NCBI GenBank assembly: GCA_913063405.1
Contig: CAJXZB010000016.1
Coordinates: 1 to 64,000 of the forward strand
DNA length: 64,000 nt
Origin: an uncultured Ulvibacter sp.
GTDB lineage: Bacteria; Bacteroidota; Bacteroidia; Flavobacteriales; Flavobacteriaceae
Reading direction: 5' to 3'
The notes under the pieces were generated by a model. That model was not told the origin of the DNA, made no database searches, and saw only the letters and a program-made list of their open reading frames with translations. Below are positions 53,184 through 62,583 of the stretch, in pieces. Each line of letters starts with the position of its first letter. The stretch's first letter is position 1. Made by a program: the position numbers and the translations under genes.

Positions 53184-53284
53184 TTGAATATTTTTTAAAG
53201 TTAGAACACATTATTCTAACCGGTTAATATTAGGACACCTTATGTAAAAAACACCCTACCAAAAAACATTCTTAATTTTTTGCA

Positions 53285-53292
53285 TAGTTTTG
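53285..53292 (+). promoter_or_regulatory. -7 element of the sigma/FecR/TonB operon
   Basis: TAGTTTTG fits TAnnTTTG, 27 bases before the sigma-factor ATG. A TTG at the usual distance is not clear. Confidence 0.4.
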
Positions 53293-53319
53293 AAGTTGTA
53301 AATTACAAATTAATTTTTG

Positions 53320-53832
53320 ATGCCCAATAACACAGAAAATATTTGCGACACTAAAGTTTTTAAAAAGTTGTTTGAGAAGTATGCTAAAGATTTAAAGCGT
53401 TATATCTATTTTAAAACCCAAGATGTAAACTTGACCGAGGATATTATACAAGAAACATTTGTAAAATTATGGGATCGTTGCGATAGTGTTAACTATTTAA
53501 AAGTAAAGAGTTATTTATATACTGTAGCTACTAATATTTTTTTGAATCATATTAGACATGAAAAAGTTAAAAAAGTATACCAAAGTAATTATGTGAAGGG
53601 GAGTACCAATGAAACTCCTGAATTTGTACTTCTTGAAAAAGAATTTTTAGAAAAAATTGAAAAAGCAATAAAAGACTTACCCCCATTACAAAGAGAAGTT
53701 TTTTTATTGAGTAGAATTGAAAAAAAGAAATATAAAGAAATGGCAGAAATATTACAGATTTCAGTTAAAGCAGTAGAAAAAAGAATGCATTTGGCTTTAA
53801 AAGATATCAAACAAAAAATAGGAAATGTTTAA
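53320..53832 (+). CDS. ECF sigma factor, FecI-like
   Basis: 170 aa from ATG 53320 (a TTG immediately upstream is the alternative). Region 2: FEKYAKDLKRYIYFKTQDVNLTEDIIQETFVKLWDRC, then YLKVKSYLYTVATNIFLNHIRHEK. Region 4: LPPLQREVFLLSRIEKKKYKEMAEILQISVKAVEKRMHLALKDIK. This is the Bacteroidota FecI-type ECF class, normally controlled by a FecR-type anti-sigma, whose gene starts 56 bases downstream. Confidence 0.9.
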   Translation: MPNNTENICDTKVFKKLFEKYAKDLKRYIYFKTQDVNLTEDIIQETFVKLWDRCDSVNYLKVKSYLYTVATNIFLNHIRHEKVKKVYQSNYVKGSTNETPEFVLLEKEFLEKIEKAIKDLPPLQREVFLLSRIEKKKYKEMAEILQISVKAVEKRMHLALKDIKQKIGNV

Positions 53833-53887
53833 ATTAGTATTTAAAAGTAGGGTAATTTATTTTTAAGTTGTCATAGTTATACGAAAG

Positions 53888-54817
53888 ATGGAAAAAAAAG
53901 TAAGTCATATTGATAATGAAACCTTTCTTGCCAAATGGATGGAAGGTGAAATAACAGATAAAGAACTAAAAAGCTTAATTTCTGATGCCGATTATTTAGC
54001 CTATCATAAAATGAAAAGAGGGATAGGCGCCATAGAGTATCTAGAGTCTCCTATAAAAAAGTCATTTGCTTCAATACAAAGTCAAATTGATAATAAAAGA
54101 AAATCAAAAGTTATAAAATTGAAAAGGTATTGGACTATTTCTATTGTAGCTTCTATACTATTGCTTTTTGGGTTATTTTCAATGTTTAAAAGCTCTAGTG
54201 AAGTCATTGTTACATCCATTTCAGAACAAAAAATAATTCAACTATTAGATGGATCAGAAGTTGTTTTAAATGCAAAGTCAAGGCTTCAGTATAATGAAAA
54301 AACTTGGGAAAAGAATAGAGAAGTTAATTTAGATGGCGAAGCTTTTTTTAAGGTAAAAGAAGGAAGTGCATTTACCGTAAAGACAGGTAATGGTACAGTG
54401 ATTGTATTGGGTACACAGTTTAATGTAAATTCAAGTTTAGATTTCTTTGAGGTAATTTGCTATGAAGGAAAAGTGAAAGTAAATAACTCTACTGAAAACT
54501 TTGTATTGACCCAAAATGAATCATTTAGAAAAATTAATGGAAATCCTATAGAACAATGGAATACAATAAGGGAGGAGCCTTCTTGGTTGGATGGAGAAAT
54601 TAGTTTTATAAGTGTTCCGTTAAAATATGTGATTAATGATTTAGAAAAGCATTATCATATTAAGTTTGATTCTAAAAACATTGATGAGAAAATGATTTAT
54701 ACTGGTAGTTTTAGCACTCATAATTTAGATATTGCTTTAACTGCAGTTTTTAAAACAATGGGTATAGAATATTTTAAGAATAATGAAAAAATGTATGTGC
54801 TTAGTCACTCAAAATGA
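53888..54817 (+). CDS. FecR-family anti-sigma factor
   Basis: 309 aa. Cytoplasmic sigma-binding N-terminus (ETFLAKWMEGEITDKELKSLISDADYLAYHKMK), one transmembrane helix (about 81-98, WTISIVASILLLFGLFSMF), then the FecR domain (KIIQLLDGSEVVLNAKSRLQY, REVNLDGEAFFKVKEGSAFTVKTGNGTVIVLGTQFNV). The C-terminal DUF4974-type domain (FISVPLKYVINDLEKHYHIKF...TGSFSTHNLDIALTAVFKTMGIEYF) contacts the receptor. It relays the signal from the TonB receptor to the sigma factor. Overlaps the receptor gene by 35 bases. Confidence 0.92.
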   Translation: MEKKVSHIDNETFLAKWMEGEITDKELKSLISDADYLAYHKMKRGIGAIEYLESPIKKSFASIQSQIDNKRKSKVIKLKRYWTISIVASILLLFGLFSMFKSSSEVIVTSISEQKIIQLLDGSEVVLNAKSRLQYNEKTWEKNREVNLDGEAFFKVKEGSAFTVKTGNGTVIVLGTQFNVNSSLDFFEVICYEGKVKVNNSTENFVLTQNESFRKINGNPIEQWNTIREEPSWLDGEISFISVPLKYVINDLEKHYHIKFDSKNIDEKMIYTGSFSTHNLDIALTAVFKTMGIEYFKNNEKMYVLSHSK

Positions 54818-57125
54818 AATTAAAGTTCTCATTTGGGTAATATGTTTAAGTTTCACTTTATGCTCTTTTTCACAAGAAAAGAAAAAGGCGACTTTATATT
54901 TTAATAAAGAACCCTTAGTGTCAGCTCTTTCTATTCTTGAAGAAACATTTGAAGTACGTTTTTCCTTTCCAGACCATCTTTTAGAAAAAGAATATATAAC
55001 ACTTTCTTTTAAGGAAAAAGAGTTGCAATTTTTATTATCAGAAATAACATCTCAAACCTCTTTAATTTTCCAAGTTATTAATGAACGGTATATAATTATA
55101 ACTGAAGATACTTTGTCTTTAAATAAAATTCAGGCATTAGAAAATGTGATTATTAGTGGTTATTTAACAGAAGGAATAGCAAAAAAAAAGAATGCTGTTT
55201 TTTTGATAAAACCTAATAAAATTGGATTATTACCTGGGCTTATTGAGGCAGATGTATTAGAAAGTCTACAACAATTACCTAGTGTGATAAGTCCTAACGA
55301 AACAGCTTCTGGATTTACAGTTAGAGGTGGAGGATTTGATCAAAATAGAATGATATGGAATGGCATTAATATATACCATAAAGGACACTTATTTGGAATG
55401 ATTTCTGCTTTTAATTCGAATAGTTCAAATCAGGTATTGTTTATTAATAAAGGAACTCATCCTAAATATGGTGAGCGTATATCAAGCGTAATAGATATAT
55501 TCTCCAAATATAGTATACCCCATAAAGTTGAAGGTGATATTAGTATTAATGGCATTAGTGCAAATGGATATATAAATGTTCCAATACTAAAAGATAAATT
55601 AAATGTTCAGGCTTCAATTCGGAGAAGTTATACAGAATGGTATGAGTCTTTTACATTTAAAGAATATGCTAAAAAAGTATTTCAAACAACAAAAATTGAA
55701 CATGCCAAAGATTTGTATGATGATTTTAATTTTATCGATTATAATATAAATATAAATTTTCACCCAACAAAAAATCATAAGATCAACCTAGGTACAATTT
55801 ATATTGATAATCAATTGGATTTTATAGTGAAAGACACTGATAAAGAGGCGTCATTTAATGACGTTTTATCTATTAAAGATGAAGGTTATGGATTTAATTG
55901 GAAATGGAATTTAAGAGATAAGTATCTGGTAAAGACAAATGCTTTTGTTTCAAAATATAGATTTAATTATAATTTTATTGAAAGTAATACAGAAGGACAA
56001 ATATCAGATTTTGATAAACGAAATATAATTTTTGATTCTGGGTTTTCTTCTGAAGTTGAATTTAAAAAATCACAAGAGCAATTGTATTCACTAGGATATC
56101 AATACAGCTTTAAGGATGTTAGTTACGCTTATTTAAAAACCGAAGAACTTGCTTTTGTATTAGATACAGATCAAAGAATCGCCTCAACACATTCATTATT
56201 TGGAAATTTTTCATATCAAAATAATCCAGATTTATCTTTGAATATAGGATTTCGCGTTAATTATTACAATCAACTTGAAGAGGTTAAAATTGAACCAAGA
56301 ATAGTATTTTATAAACATATTTTTAATAATATAGGCCTTCAATTATCGGGTGAAATTAAAAATCAGATACTAAGTGAAATTGATGAAACAATTATAAGTG
56401 ATTTATCTTTAGAAAATAAATTATGGAGGTTGGTAGATGGAACAAATTTTCCAATATTAAATAGTAAGCAAGTTTCTGGAGGATTTATTTATAGTACTAA
56501 TGGTTGGATTATGGATGTAGATTGTTTTTATAAAAAAATAAGAGGTGTTTCAGCATTATCACTAGGTTTTTTAAACCCTGAGGATAGTGGTTTTCATATA
56601 GGAGAACAAAATGTAATAGGAGTTGATTTTTATCTCAAGAAAAATATAAATAATCTACTTGTTTGGCTAAGCTATTCATTTAATGATGTAAAATCTAAAT
56701 TTGAAGGGATAAATAACGAGGAATATTTTCCGTCAAACACGAATATCAATCATGTTTTTTTTACTTCATTTACTTATAAAATAAAAAGTTTTCGACTGGC
56801 ATTATCATGGAATTGGAGAACAGGAAAACCATTTACAGAATCTATAACGGAACCTACTACAAATGAGATTAGTTTTCAAGAAATTAATTCGAAGAGATTG
56901 CCAGATTATCAGCGTATGGATATTTCATCCACTTATCAATTTAATCTTTCTGAGCAAAGAGGAATAAATGGAAAAATTGGTTTTTCTATTCGAAATATTT
57001 TTAATCAAAAAAATCATATCAGCAGAGAGTATTTGGGTAATAATAGTTTAGCTGATCCCATAGAGGTAGTAGATAAAACCTCCTTAGGGTTTACTCCTAA
57101 TTTTTTATTTAATCTTACTTGGTAA
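54783..57125 (+). CDS. TonB-dependent receptor with STN signalling domain
   Basis: 780 aa. Signal peptide region to about residue 30 (VLIWVICLSFTLCSFSQ); ATG 54783 overlaps fecR and an ATG at 54795 is possible. STN-like domain 35-112 (LYFNKEPLVSALSILEETFEVRFSF, LIFQVINERYIIITED) interacts with FecR. Plug about 120-250 (GLIEADVLESLQQLPSVISPNETASGFTVRGGGFDQNRMIWNGI). The 22-strand-type barrel ends in LGFTPNFLFNLTW. No SusC-type carboxypeptidase-like domain and no adjacent SusD. Ligand unknown; the divergent Kazal-like lipoprotein is a candidate partner. Confidence 0.88.
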   Translation: MKKCMCLVTQNEIKVLIWVICLSFTLCSFSQEKKKATLYFNKEPLVSALSILEETFEVRFSFPDHLLEKEYITLSFKEKELQFLLSEITSQTSLIFQVINERYIIITEDTLSLNKIQALENVIISGYLTEGIAKKKNAVFLIKPNKIGLLPGLIEADVLESLQQLPSVISPNETASGFTVRGGGFDQNRMIWNGINIYHKGHLFGMISAFNSNSSNQVLFINKGTHPKYGERISSVIDIFSKYSIPHKVEGDISINGISANGYINVPILKDKLNVQASIRRSYTEWYESFTFKEYAKKVFQTTKIEHAKDLYDDFNFIDYNININFHPTKNHKINLGTIYIDNQLDFIVKDTDKEASFNDVLSIKDEGYGFNWKWNLRDKYLVKTNAFVSKYRFNYNFIESNTEGQISDFDKRNIIFDSGFSSEVEFKKSQEQLYSLGYQYSFKDVSYAYLKTEELAFVLDTDQRIASTHSLFGNFSYQNNPDLSLNIGFRVNYYNQLEEVKIEPRIVFYKHIFNNIGLQLSGEIKNQILSEIDETIISDLSLENKLWRLVDGTNFPILNSKQVSGGFIYSTNGWIMDVDCFYKKIRGVSALSLGFLNPEDSGFHIGEQNVIGVDFYLKKNINNLLVWLSYSFNDVKSKFEGINNEEYFPSNTNINHVFFTSFTYKIKSFRLALSWNWRTGKPFTESITEPTTNEISFQEINSKRLPDYQRMDISSTYQFNLSEQRGINGKIGFSIRNIFNQKNHISREYLGNNSLADPIEVVDKTSLGFTPNFLFNLTW

Positions 57126-57134
57126 TAAAAAGAG

Positions 57135-57157
57135 ACTGTCTTAAAAGGCAGTTTTTT
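57135..57157 (+). terminator. terminator of the TonB receptor operon
   Basis: ACTGTCT pairs with AGGCAGT around a 4-base loop, followed by six T, 10 bases after the receptor stop. Confidence 0.8.
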
Positions 57158-57184
57158 GTAGTAGTTCTTATGGGACACTGTATA

Positions 57185-57224
57185 AACTAAAAATAGGCTT
57201 CCATATGGAAGCCTATTTTTAGTT
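57185..57224. terminator. 40-base perfect palindrome, bidirectional terminator
   Basis: The sequence is perfectly self-complementary about 57204/57205 (centre CCATATGG), with AAAAATAGGCTTCC/GGAAGCCTATTTTT arms. A and T runs on either side allow it to terminate pnp (minus strand, stop at 57249) as well as plus-strand read-through. Confidence 0.85.
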
Positions 57225-57248
57225 ACAATTAAATTAGATATCTAACCT

Positions 57249-59456
57249 CTATCTTCTATCACGGTTTCTATTATCTCTGCTTCGGTTGTCACGTCCACCA
57301 CGATCTTCTCTTGGTTTAGGTGCTACATACCCTTCTGGTTTGTCTAATAACGCCTTACGAGAAACTTTCTCTTTTCTAGTGCGCTTGTCAATTCCAAAGT
57401 ACTTCACATCAAATACATCGCTCATGTTAACAACATCGCTTACATTTTCGGTGCGTTCCCAAGCTAGCTCAGATACGTGTAACAATACTTCGTTTCCTGG
57501 CGCTTCCATATACTCTACAACAGCACCGAAATCTAACATCTTGATTACTTTTACTTCGTATACAGATCCTACTTCAGGTTTGAATGTGATTGAATCAATC
57601 TTAGCCAATACAGCATCGATTCCTTCTTGTCCAGTTCCTAAAATTTCAACAATACCTTCTTCTGTAACTGGATCTTCGTTAATAACGATAGTACATCCAG
57701 TTTCTTTCTGAAGTTCTTGAATCACTTTTCCGCCAGGACCAATTAAAGCTCCAATGAACTCATTAGGAATACGTGCGGTTACCATTTTAGGAGCGTAAGA
57801 CTTCACACCTTCTCTAGGAGCAGCGATTGTGTCAGTCAATTTCTCAAGAATGTGTAAACGACCGTCTCTTGCTTGCTGTAATGCACTTACAAGAATTTCG
57901 TAGCTTAATCCTTTTACTTTAATATCCATCTGGCAAGCGGTAATTCCGTCTGCTGTTCCAGTTACTTTAAAGTCCATATCTCCTAAGTGATCTTCATCAC
58001 CTAAGATATCAGATAAGACTGCATACTTTCCAGAATCCGCATCTGAGATCAATCCCATTGCGATACCAGAAACTGGTTTCGTCATTTGGATACCTGCATC
58101 CATCATTGCCATTGTTCCTGCACAAACAGTTGCCATAGAAGAAGAACCGTTAGATTCTAATACTTCAGAAACTACACGTACTGTATAAGGACAGTCATCT
58201 GGTACCATTCCTTTAAGTCCACGTTGCGCAAGGTTACCATGTCCTACTTCACGACGTGAAGTTCCACGGATAGGTCTTGCTTCTCCTGTACAGAAAGGGG
58301 GGAAGTTATAGTGAAGGTAGAAAGTCTCTTCTCCTTCGTATGATGGCATATCGATTTTATTTGCCTCTCTAGACGTTCCTAGCGTTACTGTAGCAAGTGC
58401 TTGAGTTTCCCCACGTGTGAAGATAGCAGATCCGTGTACAGAAGGTAAATAATCTGTCTCACACCAGATAGGACGGATGTCTACAGTCTGACGACCATCA
58501 AGACGAAGTCCTTCATTTAAGGTAAGATCACGTATTGCAGCTTTTTCTGCGCTACGGTAATATTTAGAAACAAGATCGCCGAAATCTTCAAGCTCCTCTT
58601 CAGAGAATGTTGCTTTGATTTCTTCCTTAATTTCTTTAAAAGCAGCACTGCGTTCGTGCTTAGCAGAACCAGCTTTTGCGATAGCATATACTTTATCGTA
58701 TGCCATAGCATGTACTTTTTCTTTAAGATCTGCATCTTCTCTTTCTGCTGGGTACTCACGTACTTCTTTTCTTCCAAAAGCTTCAGCAAGTCGAATTTGA
58801 GCAGCACATTGAACTTTAATAGCCTCGTGCGCAAATTTGATGGCGTCTGCCATTTCTTCTTCAGAAATCTCATCCATTTCACCTTCAACCATCATTACAG
58901 AATCTGCTGAAGCTCCAATCATCATATCGATGTCAGATTCCTCTAATTGAGCTCTTGTAGGGTTGATAATAAATTTTCCATCAACACGTCCTACTCTTGC
59001 TTCAGAGATAGCACATTCAAATGGGAAATCTGATAATTGTATCGCTGCAGAAGCAGCAAGACCTGCCATAGCATCTGGCATTACGTCTTCATCATGGGAC
59101 ATTAACTGGATCATCACCTGAGTTTCCGAGTGGTAATCTTTAGGGAATAATGGGCGTAGTACACGATCCACTAAACGCATGGTTAATACTTCACCATCAC
59201 TAGGTCTAGCTTCTCTTTTGAAGAAACCACCGGGATAACGTCCTGATGCTGCGAATTTTTCACGGTAATCTACCGTTAAAGGAAGAAAATCTAAGTCTTT
59301 TTGTTCGTAGTTAGAAACTACCGTACAAAGCATCATACATTTTCCAGATTGAACAACAACAGACCCGTGGGCTTGTTTTGCTAATTTTCCGGTTTCGATA
59401 GAGATTTCTCTACCATCACCAAGGTCAATGACCTCTTTAAATACTTTCGGTATCAT
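57249..59456 (-). CDS. pnp: polyribonucleotide nucleotidyltransferase (PNPase)
   Basis: 735 aa. First RNase PH core ([29 protein letters not shown]), helical linker, second core ([57 protein letters not shown]), KH domain with GPGGK ([23 protein letters not shown]) and S1 domain ([21 protein letters not shown]). The C-terminus is a short Arg/Asp-rich tail ([14 protein letters not shown]). It degrades RNA 3'-to-5' phosphorolytically. Downstream of rpsO on the same strand, the widespread rpsO-pnp pair. Confidence 0.97.
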   Translation of the reverse strand: MIPKVFKEVIDLGDGREISIETGKLAKQAHGSVVVQSGKCMMLCTVVSNYEQKDLDFLPLTVDYREKFAASGRYPGGFFKREARPSDGEVLTMRLVDRVLRPLFPKDYHSETQVMIQLMSHDEDVMPDAMAGLAASAAIQLSDFPFECAISEARVGRVDGKFIINPTRAQLEESDIDMMIGASADSVMMVEGEMDEISEEEMADAIKFAHEAIKVQCAAQIRLAEAFGRKEVREYPAEREDADLKEKVHAMAYDKVYAIAKAGSAKHERSAAFKEIKEEIKATFSEEELEDFGDLVSKYYRSAEKAAIRDLTLNEGLRLDGRQTVDIRPIWCETDYLPSVHGSAIFTRGETQALATVTLGTSREANKIDMPSYEGEETFYLHYNFPPFCTGEARPIRGTSRREVGHGNLAQRGLKGMVPDDCPYTVRVVSEVLESNGSSSMATVCAGTMAMMDAGIQMTKPVSGIAMGLISDADSGKYAVLSDILGDEDHLGDMDFKVTGTADGITACQMDIKVKGLSYEILVSALQQARDGRLHILEKLTDTIAAPREGVKSYAPKMVTARIPNEFIGALIGPGGKVIQELQKETGCTIVINEDPVTEEGIVEILGTGQEGIDAVLAKIDSITFKPEVGSVYEVKVIKMLDFGAVVEYMEAPGNEVLLHVSELAWERTENVSDVVNMSDVFDVKYFGIDKRTRKEKVSRKALLDKPEGYVAPKPREDRGGRDNRSRDNRNRDRR

Positions 59457-59601
59457 TTGTTTTGAATTTTACGCATATTAAATGCGTAGTTAAAATTGGT
59501 CAACGGCTGGTTGTCAGCCGCAGTGTTGTTGTGTTGTTGTGGTTGACCAATGAAAAACCTAAGGGTAGCTTTTCTATGTGTTTCAGAAATAAATAATTCT
59601 G

Positions 59602-59627
59602 AAAAAAAATGGGGGCAAAAAGCCCCC
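59602..59627 (-). terminator. rpsO terminator / attenuator before pnp
   Basis: On the minus strand GGGGGC, TTTTT loop, GCCCCC then eight T after an A. It begins 7 bases beyond the rpsO stop and lies between rpsO and pnp. Confidence 0.9.
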
Positions 59628-59633
59628 AGTATA

Positions 59634-59903
59634 TTACTTACGTAATCCTAATTCTTTAACAATAGCACGGTATCTCATAATGTCTTTCTTCATTAGATAA
59701 TCTAATAATGAACGACGTTTACCTACCAATTTAACCAAAGAACGCTCAGTATTGTAGTCTTTGTGATTCGCCTTAAGGTGGCCTGTTAAATGTTCAATTC
59801 TGTAAGTAAACAAAGCAATTTGTCCTTCCGAAGAACCTGTGTCTGTGACGCTTTTACCGTGTTTTGCGAAAATTTTCGCTTTTTCTTCTGGTGCTAAATA
59901 CAT
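59634..59903 (-). CDS. rpsO: 30S ribosomal protein S15
   Basis: 89 aa, exact family length. FAKHGKSVTDTGSSEGQIALFTYRIEHLTGHLKANHKDYNTERSLVKLVGKRRSLLDYL is diagnostic. Binds 16S rRNA early in small-subunit assembly. Transcribed towards pnp with a strong terminator between. Confidence 0.98.
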   Translation of the reverse strand: MYLAPEEKAKIFAKHGKSVTDTGSSEGQIALFTYRIEHLTGHLKANHKDYNTERSLVKLVGKRRSLLDYLMKKDIMRYRAIVKELGLRK

Positions 59904-59959
59904 TCCAATATTATTTAAATGATTTTTATGTACTGACTACCTCTTTGGTAATCAAGCGG

Positions 59960-59967
59960 CAAAAGTA
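59960..59967 (-). promoter_or_regulatory. -7 element of the rpsO promoter
   Basis: Minus-strand TACTTTTG, 57 bases before the ATG at 59903. Matches TAnnTTTG; the -33 element is not clear. Confidence 0.5.
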
Positions 59968-60081
59968 CAAAATCTAACTAATATATTAATTCCTTTTACT
60001 GCTAAATTAACAAGAAATTATACTGAATTAAACCTTTTTACGTTTTAAAGGTCATATAAATCTAAACACACAATAATATTT

Positions 60082-60447
60082 ATGAAGAACATCCTTTCAA
60101 AAATTACCATCGTATTTTGTGTAACCATCACAATGATTTTTATGAGCTGCTAGGTTGACAACCAAGACAATACCTTAGTTAATTATTCTACCGAAGATTC
60201 TACAATGGCGGCCTTGGCCGATGATGTAGCTGAGGACACATTGAACATAATGGAGAATGGTTATGAAGAAAATGGTGGTGAACCTAGCCCTTTTAGAAGT
60301 GCATCCCTGTTTTCTTCTTGTACAACAATTACGCTAACGACTAATGGAAACGGAGGAACAATAGTATTGGATTATGGAGATGGTGTTTGCGATAATCTTG
60401 CTACTATCACAATCAATGGTGTTGAATACGAAATCACCTTGAACTAA
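60082..60447 (+). pseudogene. small lipoprotein interrupted by an amber codon after the lipobox
   Basis: ATG 60082 opens a lipoprotein signal (MKNILSKITIVFCVTITMIFMSC). The codon right after the lipobox Cys is TAG (60151-60153). The same frame then stays open for 98 codons to TAA at 60447, with coherent composition: VDNQDNTLVNYSTEDSTMAALADDVAEDT, then CTTITLTTNGNGGTIVLDYGDGVC. One point mutation separates it from a 121-aa lipoprotein, so it is a young pseudogene or a case of stop read-through. Longer homologues seem to continue past GVEYEI, so the 3' end may also be shortened. Confidence 0.65.
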
Positions 60448-60464
60448 TCCCATTATTCAGGCCA

Positions 60465-60484
60465 AAAAAAGGGATCCCTTTTTT
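60465..60484. terminator. bidirectional hairpin terminator
   Basis: AAAAAAGGGATCCCTTTTTT is a perfect 20-base palindrome, 17 bases after the small lipoprotein's stop and overlapping the accD stop by two bases on the minus strand. Confidence 0.7.
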
Positions 60485-61349
60485 ATACAGCTTTTTCTCT
60501 TAGCGGACGGTTTAATACCAAATCCAAATAGAGGTTAATTTTTCGTTTTAAATTTTTACGATGTGTAATAAAATCTAGGAAACCATGTTCTAGAACAAAC
60601 TCCGCAGTTTGGAAACCTTCAGGTAACTCCTTTCCTGTAGTATCTCTTACAACACGAGGTCCTGCAAATCCAATTAGAGCTCCTGGCTCACTAATATTAA
60701 TATCTCCTAGCATGGCAAAAGACGCGGTTGTGCCCCCTGTTGTAGGGTCTGTACAAAGAGAGATATACGGAATTCCTGCATCTGCCAATTGTGCTAGTTT
60801 TGCGCTTGTCTTTGCCAATTGCATTAAAGAAAGTGCGGCCTCCATCATACGTGCTCCACCACTTTTCGAAATCATTACAAAAGGAATCTTATGTTTTAGA
60901 GAGTGAGTAGCAGCCCTTGCAATTTTCTCTCCAACAACACTACCCATAGATCCTCCAATAAAACTGAAATCCATGCAAGCAATCACTAGGTCTTTTCCTA
61001 TTGATTTTCCAACTCCAGTTCGAACAGCGTCTTTGAGTCCTGTCTTTTCAGTAGCATCTCTAAGACGATCTACATACTTTTTGCTGTCTTCGAACTTTAA
61101 GGGGTCCTTGGAGGTGAGGTTTTTGTCTAATTCCTTATATGTGTTATCATCAAAAAGGATTTCAAAGTATTCCTTACTTCCTATACGCACATGGTACCCA
61201 TCTTCCGGGCTTACATAGAAATTTTTTTCCAATTGTTCGGAATCAACAACTTTCCCTGTTGGGGATTTATACCACAGTCCTTTTGGGACGTCTTTTTTAT
61301 CTTCGGTAGGAGTTTGAATTCCTTTCTTTGTTCTTTTAAACCAAGCCAT
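60483..61349 (-). CDS. accD: acetyl-CoA carboxylase carboxyltransferase beta subunit, zinc cysteines lost
   Basis: 288 aa from ATG 61349 ([14 protein letters not shown]); an in-frame ATG at 61382 would add 11 residues not typical of the family. The zinc-ribbon segment [20 protein letters not shown]...[13 protein letters not shown] aligns with the usual ribbon, but all four Cys are replaced (S29, G32, S47, D50). The crotonase-type carboxyltransferase core is normal: [53 protein letters not shown] and GFAGPRVV. It transfers CO2 from carboxybiotin to acetyl-CoA together with AccA. Confidence 0.95.
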   Translation of the reverse strand: MAWFKRTKKGIQTPTEDKKDVPKGLWYKSPTGKVVDSEQLEKNFYVSPEDGYHVRIGSKEYFEILFDDNTYKELDKNLTSKDPLKFEDSKKYVDRLRDATEKTGLKDAVRTGVGKSIGKDLVIACMDFSFIGGSMGSVVGEKIARAATHSLKHKIPFVMISKSGGARMMEAALSLMQLAKTSAKLAQLADAGIPYISLCTDPTTGGTTASFAMLGDINISEPGALIGFAGPRVVRDTTGKELPEGFQTAEFVLEHGFLDFITHRKNLKRKINLYLDLVLNRPLREKAV

Positions 61350-61397
61350 ATCTTGAGAGGTTAAGGGAGTCTCTATTTCCATTAATTAAAACTCCAG

Positions 61398-62465
61398 TTA
61401 TAAAGTATTTATATTATTAAGGTCTTCAAAGGCCTTTTTTAATCGTGTCTTAAAGGTCAATTCGCCTTCGCGCAACCATTTTCTTGGATCGTAATATTTT
61501 TTGTTTGGGATGTCTCCTCCATCTGGGTTTCCTATTTGTGATCTAAGGTAATCAACCTTTTCTACCACGTAATCACGTACCCCTTCAGTAAATGCAAATT
61601 GCAAATCGGTATCGATGTTCATTTTGATAACTCCATATCCAATTGCTTCTCTTATTTCCTCCAACGTAGAACCACTTCCGCCGTGAAATACAAAATCTAT
61701 AGGATTGTGCTCTGTGTTGTATTTTTTCTGAACGTATTCCTGTGAATTTTTTAGAATAACAGGCGTTAATTTTACATTTCCAGGCTTATATACACCGTGA
61801 ACATTTCCAAAGGCTGCTGCAATAGTAAATTGATCACTTACTTTAGAAAGTTCTTCGTAGGCATATGCCACTTCTTCAGGTTGTGTGTATAATTTTGACG
61901 AATCCACATCAGTATTATCAACTCCATCTTCTTCTCCTCCCGTAATACCTAGTTCAATTTCTAATGTCATACCGATCTTGCTCATGCGCTCAAGATATTT
62001 TTTACAAATTTCGATATTCTCTTCAATAGGTTCTTCGGAAAGGTCTATCATATGAGAGCTATATAAAGGTTTGCCAGTTTCTTTAAAATGGATTTGTCCA
62101 GCGTCTAGCAATCCATCAATCCAAGGCAATAATTTTTTAGCACAATGATCTGTATGGAGAATAACGGTCGCACCATAAAGTTCCGCCAATTGATGCACAT
62201 GTTTTGCTCCTGCAACACCACCTGCAATAGCGGCCTTTTGGTTTTCATTTGAAAGACCTTTCCCAGCATTAAAAAGACATCCTCCATTTGAGAATTGGAT
62301 AATAACCGGCGCATTCAAAGCTGCTGCGGTTTCCATTACGGTATTAACCGTACTAGACCCTGTAACATTCACAGCAGGCATAGCAAAGCCTTTCTCTTTT
62401 GCGTATTGATGTATTTTTTGAACTTCTCTACCTGTGGCTACACCAGGTTGAATGGAATTACTCAT
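61398..62465 (-). CDS. fbaA: class II fructose-bisphosphate aldolase
   Basis: 355 aa, class IIA length. Zinc ligands and catalytic residues: ILHTDHCAKKLLPWIDG (first His and Asp), LEIELGITGGEEDG, AFGNVHGVYKPGN, FVFHGGSGSTLEEI and MNIDTDLQFAF. It cleaves fructose-1,6-bisphosphate in glycolysis and runs in reverse in gluconeogenesis. Upstream of accD on the same strand with a 48-base gap; may be cotranscribed. Confidence 0.97.
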   Translation of the reverse strand: MSNSIQPGVATGREVQKIHQYAKEKGFAMPAVNVTGSSTVNTVMETAAALNAPVIIQFSNGGCLFNAGKGLSNENQKAAIAGGVAGAKHVHQLAELYGATVILHTDHCAKKLLPWIDGLLDAGQIHFKETGKPLYSSHMIDLSEEPIEENIEICKKYLERMSKIGMTLEIELGITGGEEDGVDNTDVDSSKLYTQPEEVAYAYEELSKVSDQFTIAAAFGNVHGVYKPGNVKLTPVILKNSQEYVQKKYNTEHNPIDFVFHGGSGSTLEEIREAIGYGVIKMNIDTDLQFAFTEGVRDYVVEKVDYLRSQIGNPDGGDIPNKKYYDPRKWLREGELTFKTRLKKAFEDLNNINTL

Positions 62466-62583
62466 AAACGAATTAATTAAGTTTTCTTCACTCGAACTTA
62501 TAATCCGAAGTGATTTTTCATTGTGACAAATATGGATAAAATATACGCCAAGCGCATTGGCAAAAATAACAAATTTAAACGGT

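Noticed and set aside
57286-57711. Plus-strand open frame of 141 codons within pnp
   Set aside because: It is antisense to the KH/S1 region of PNPase, which is highly conserved; no independent coding signal.
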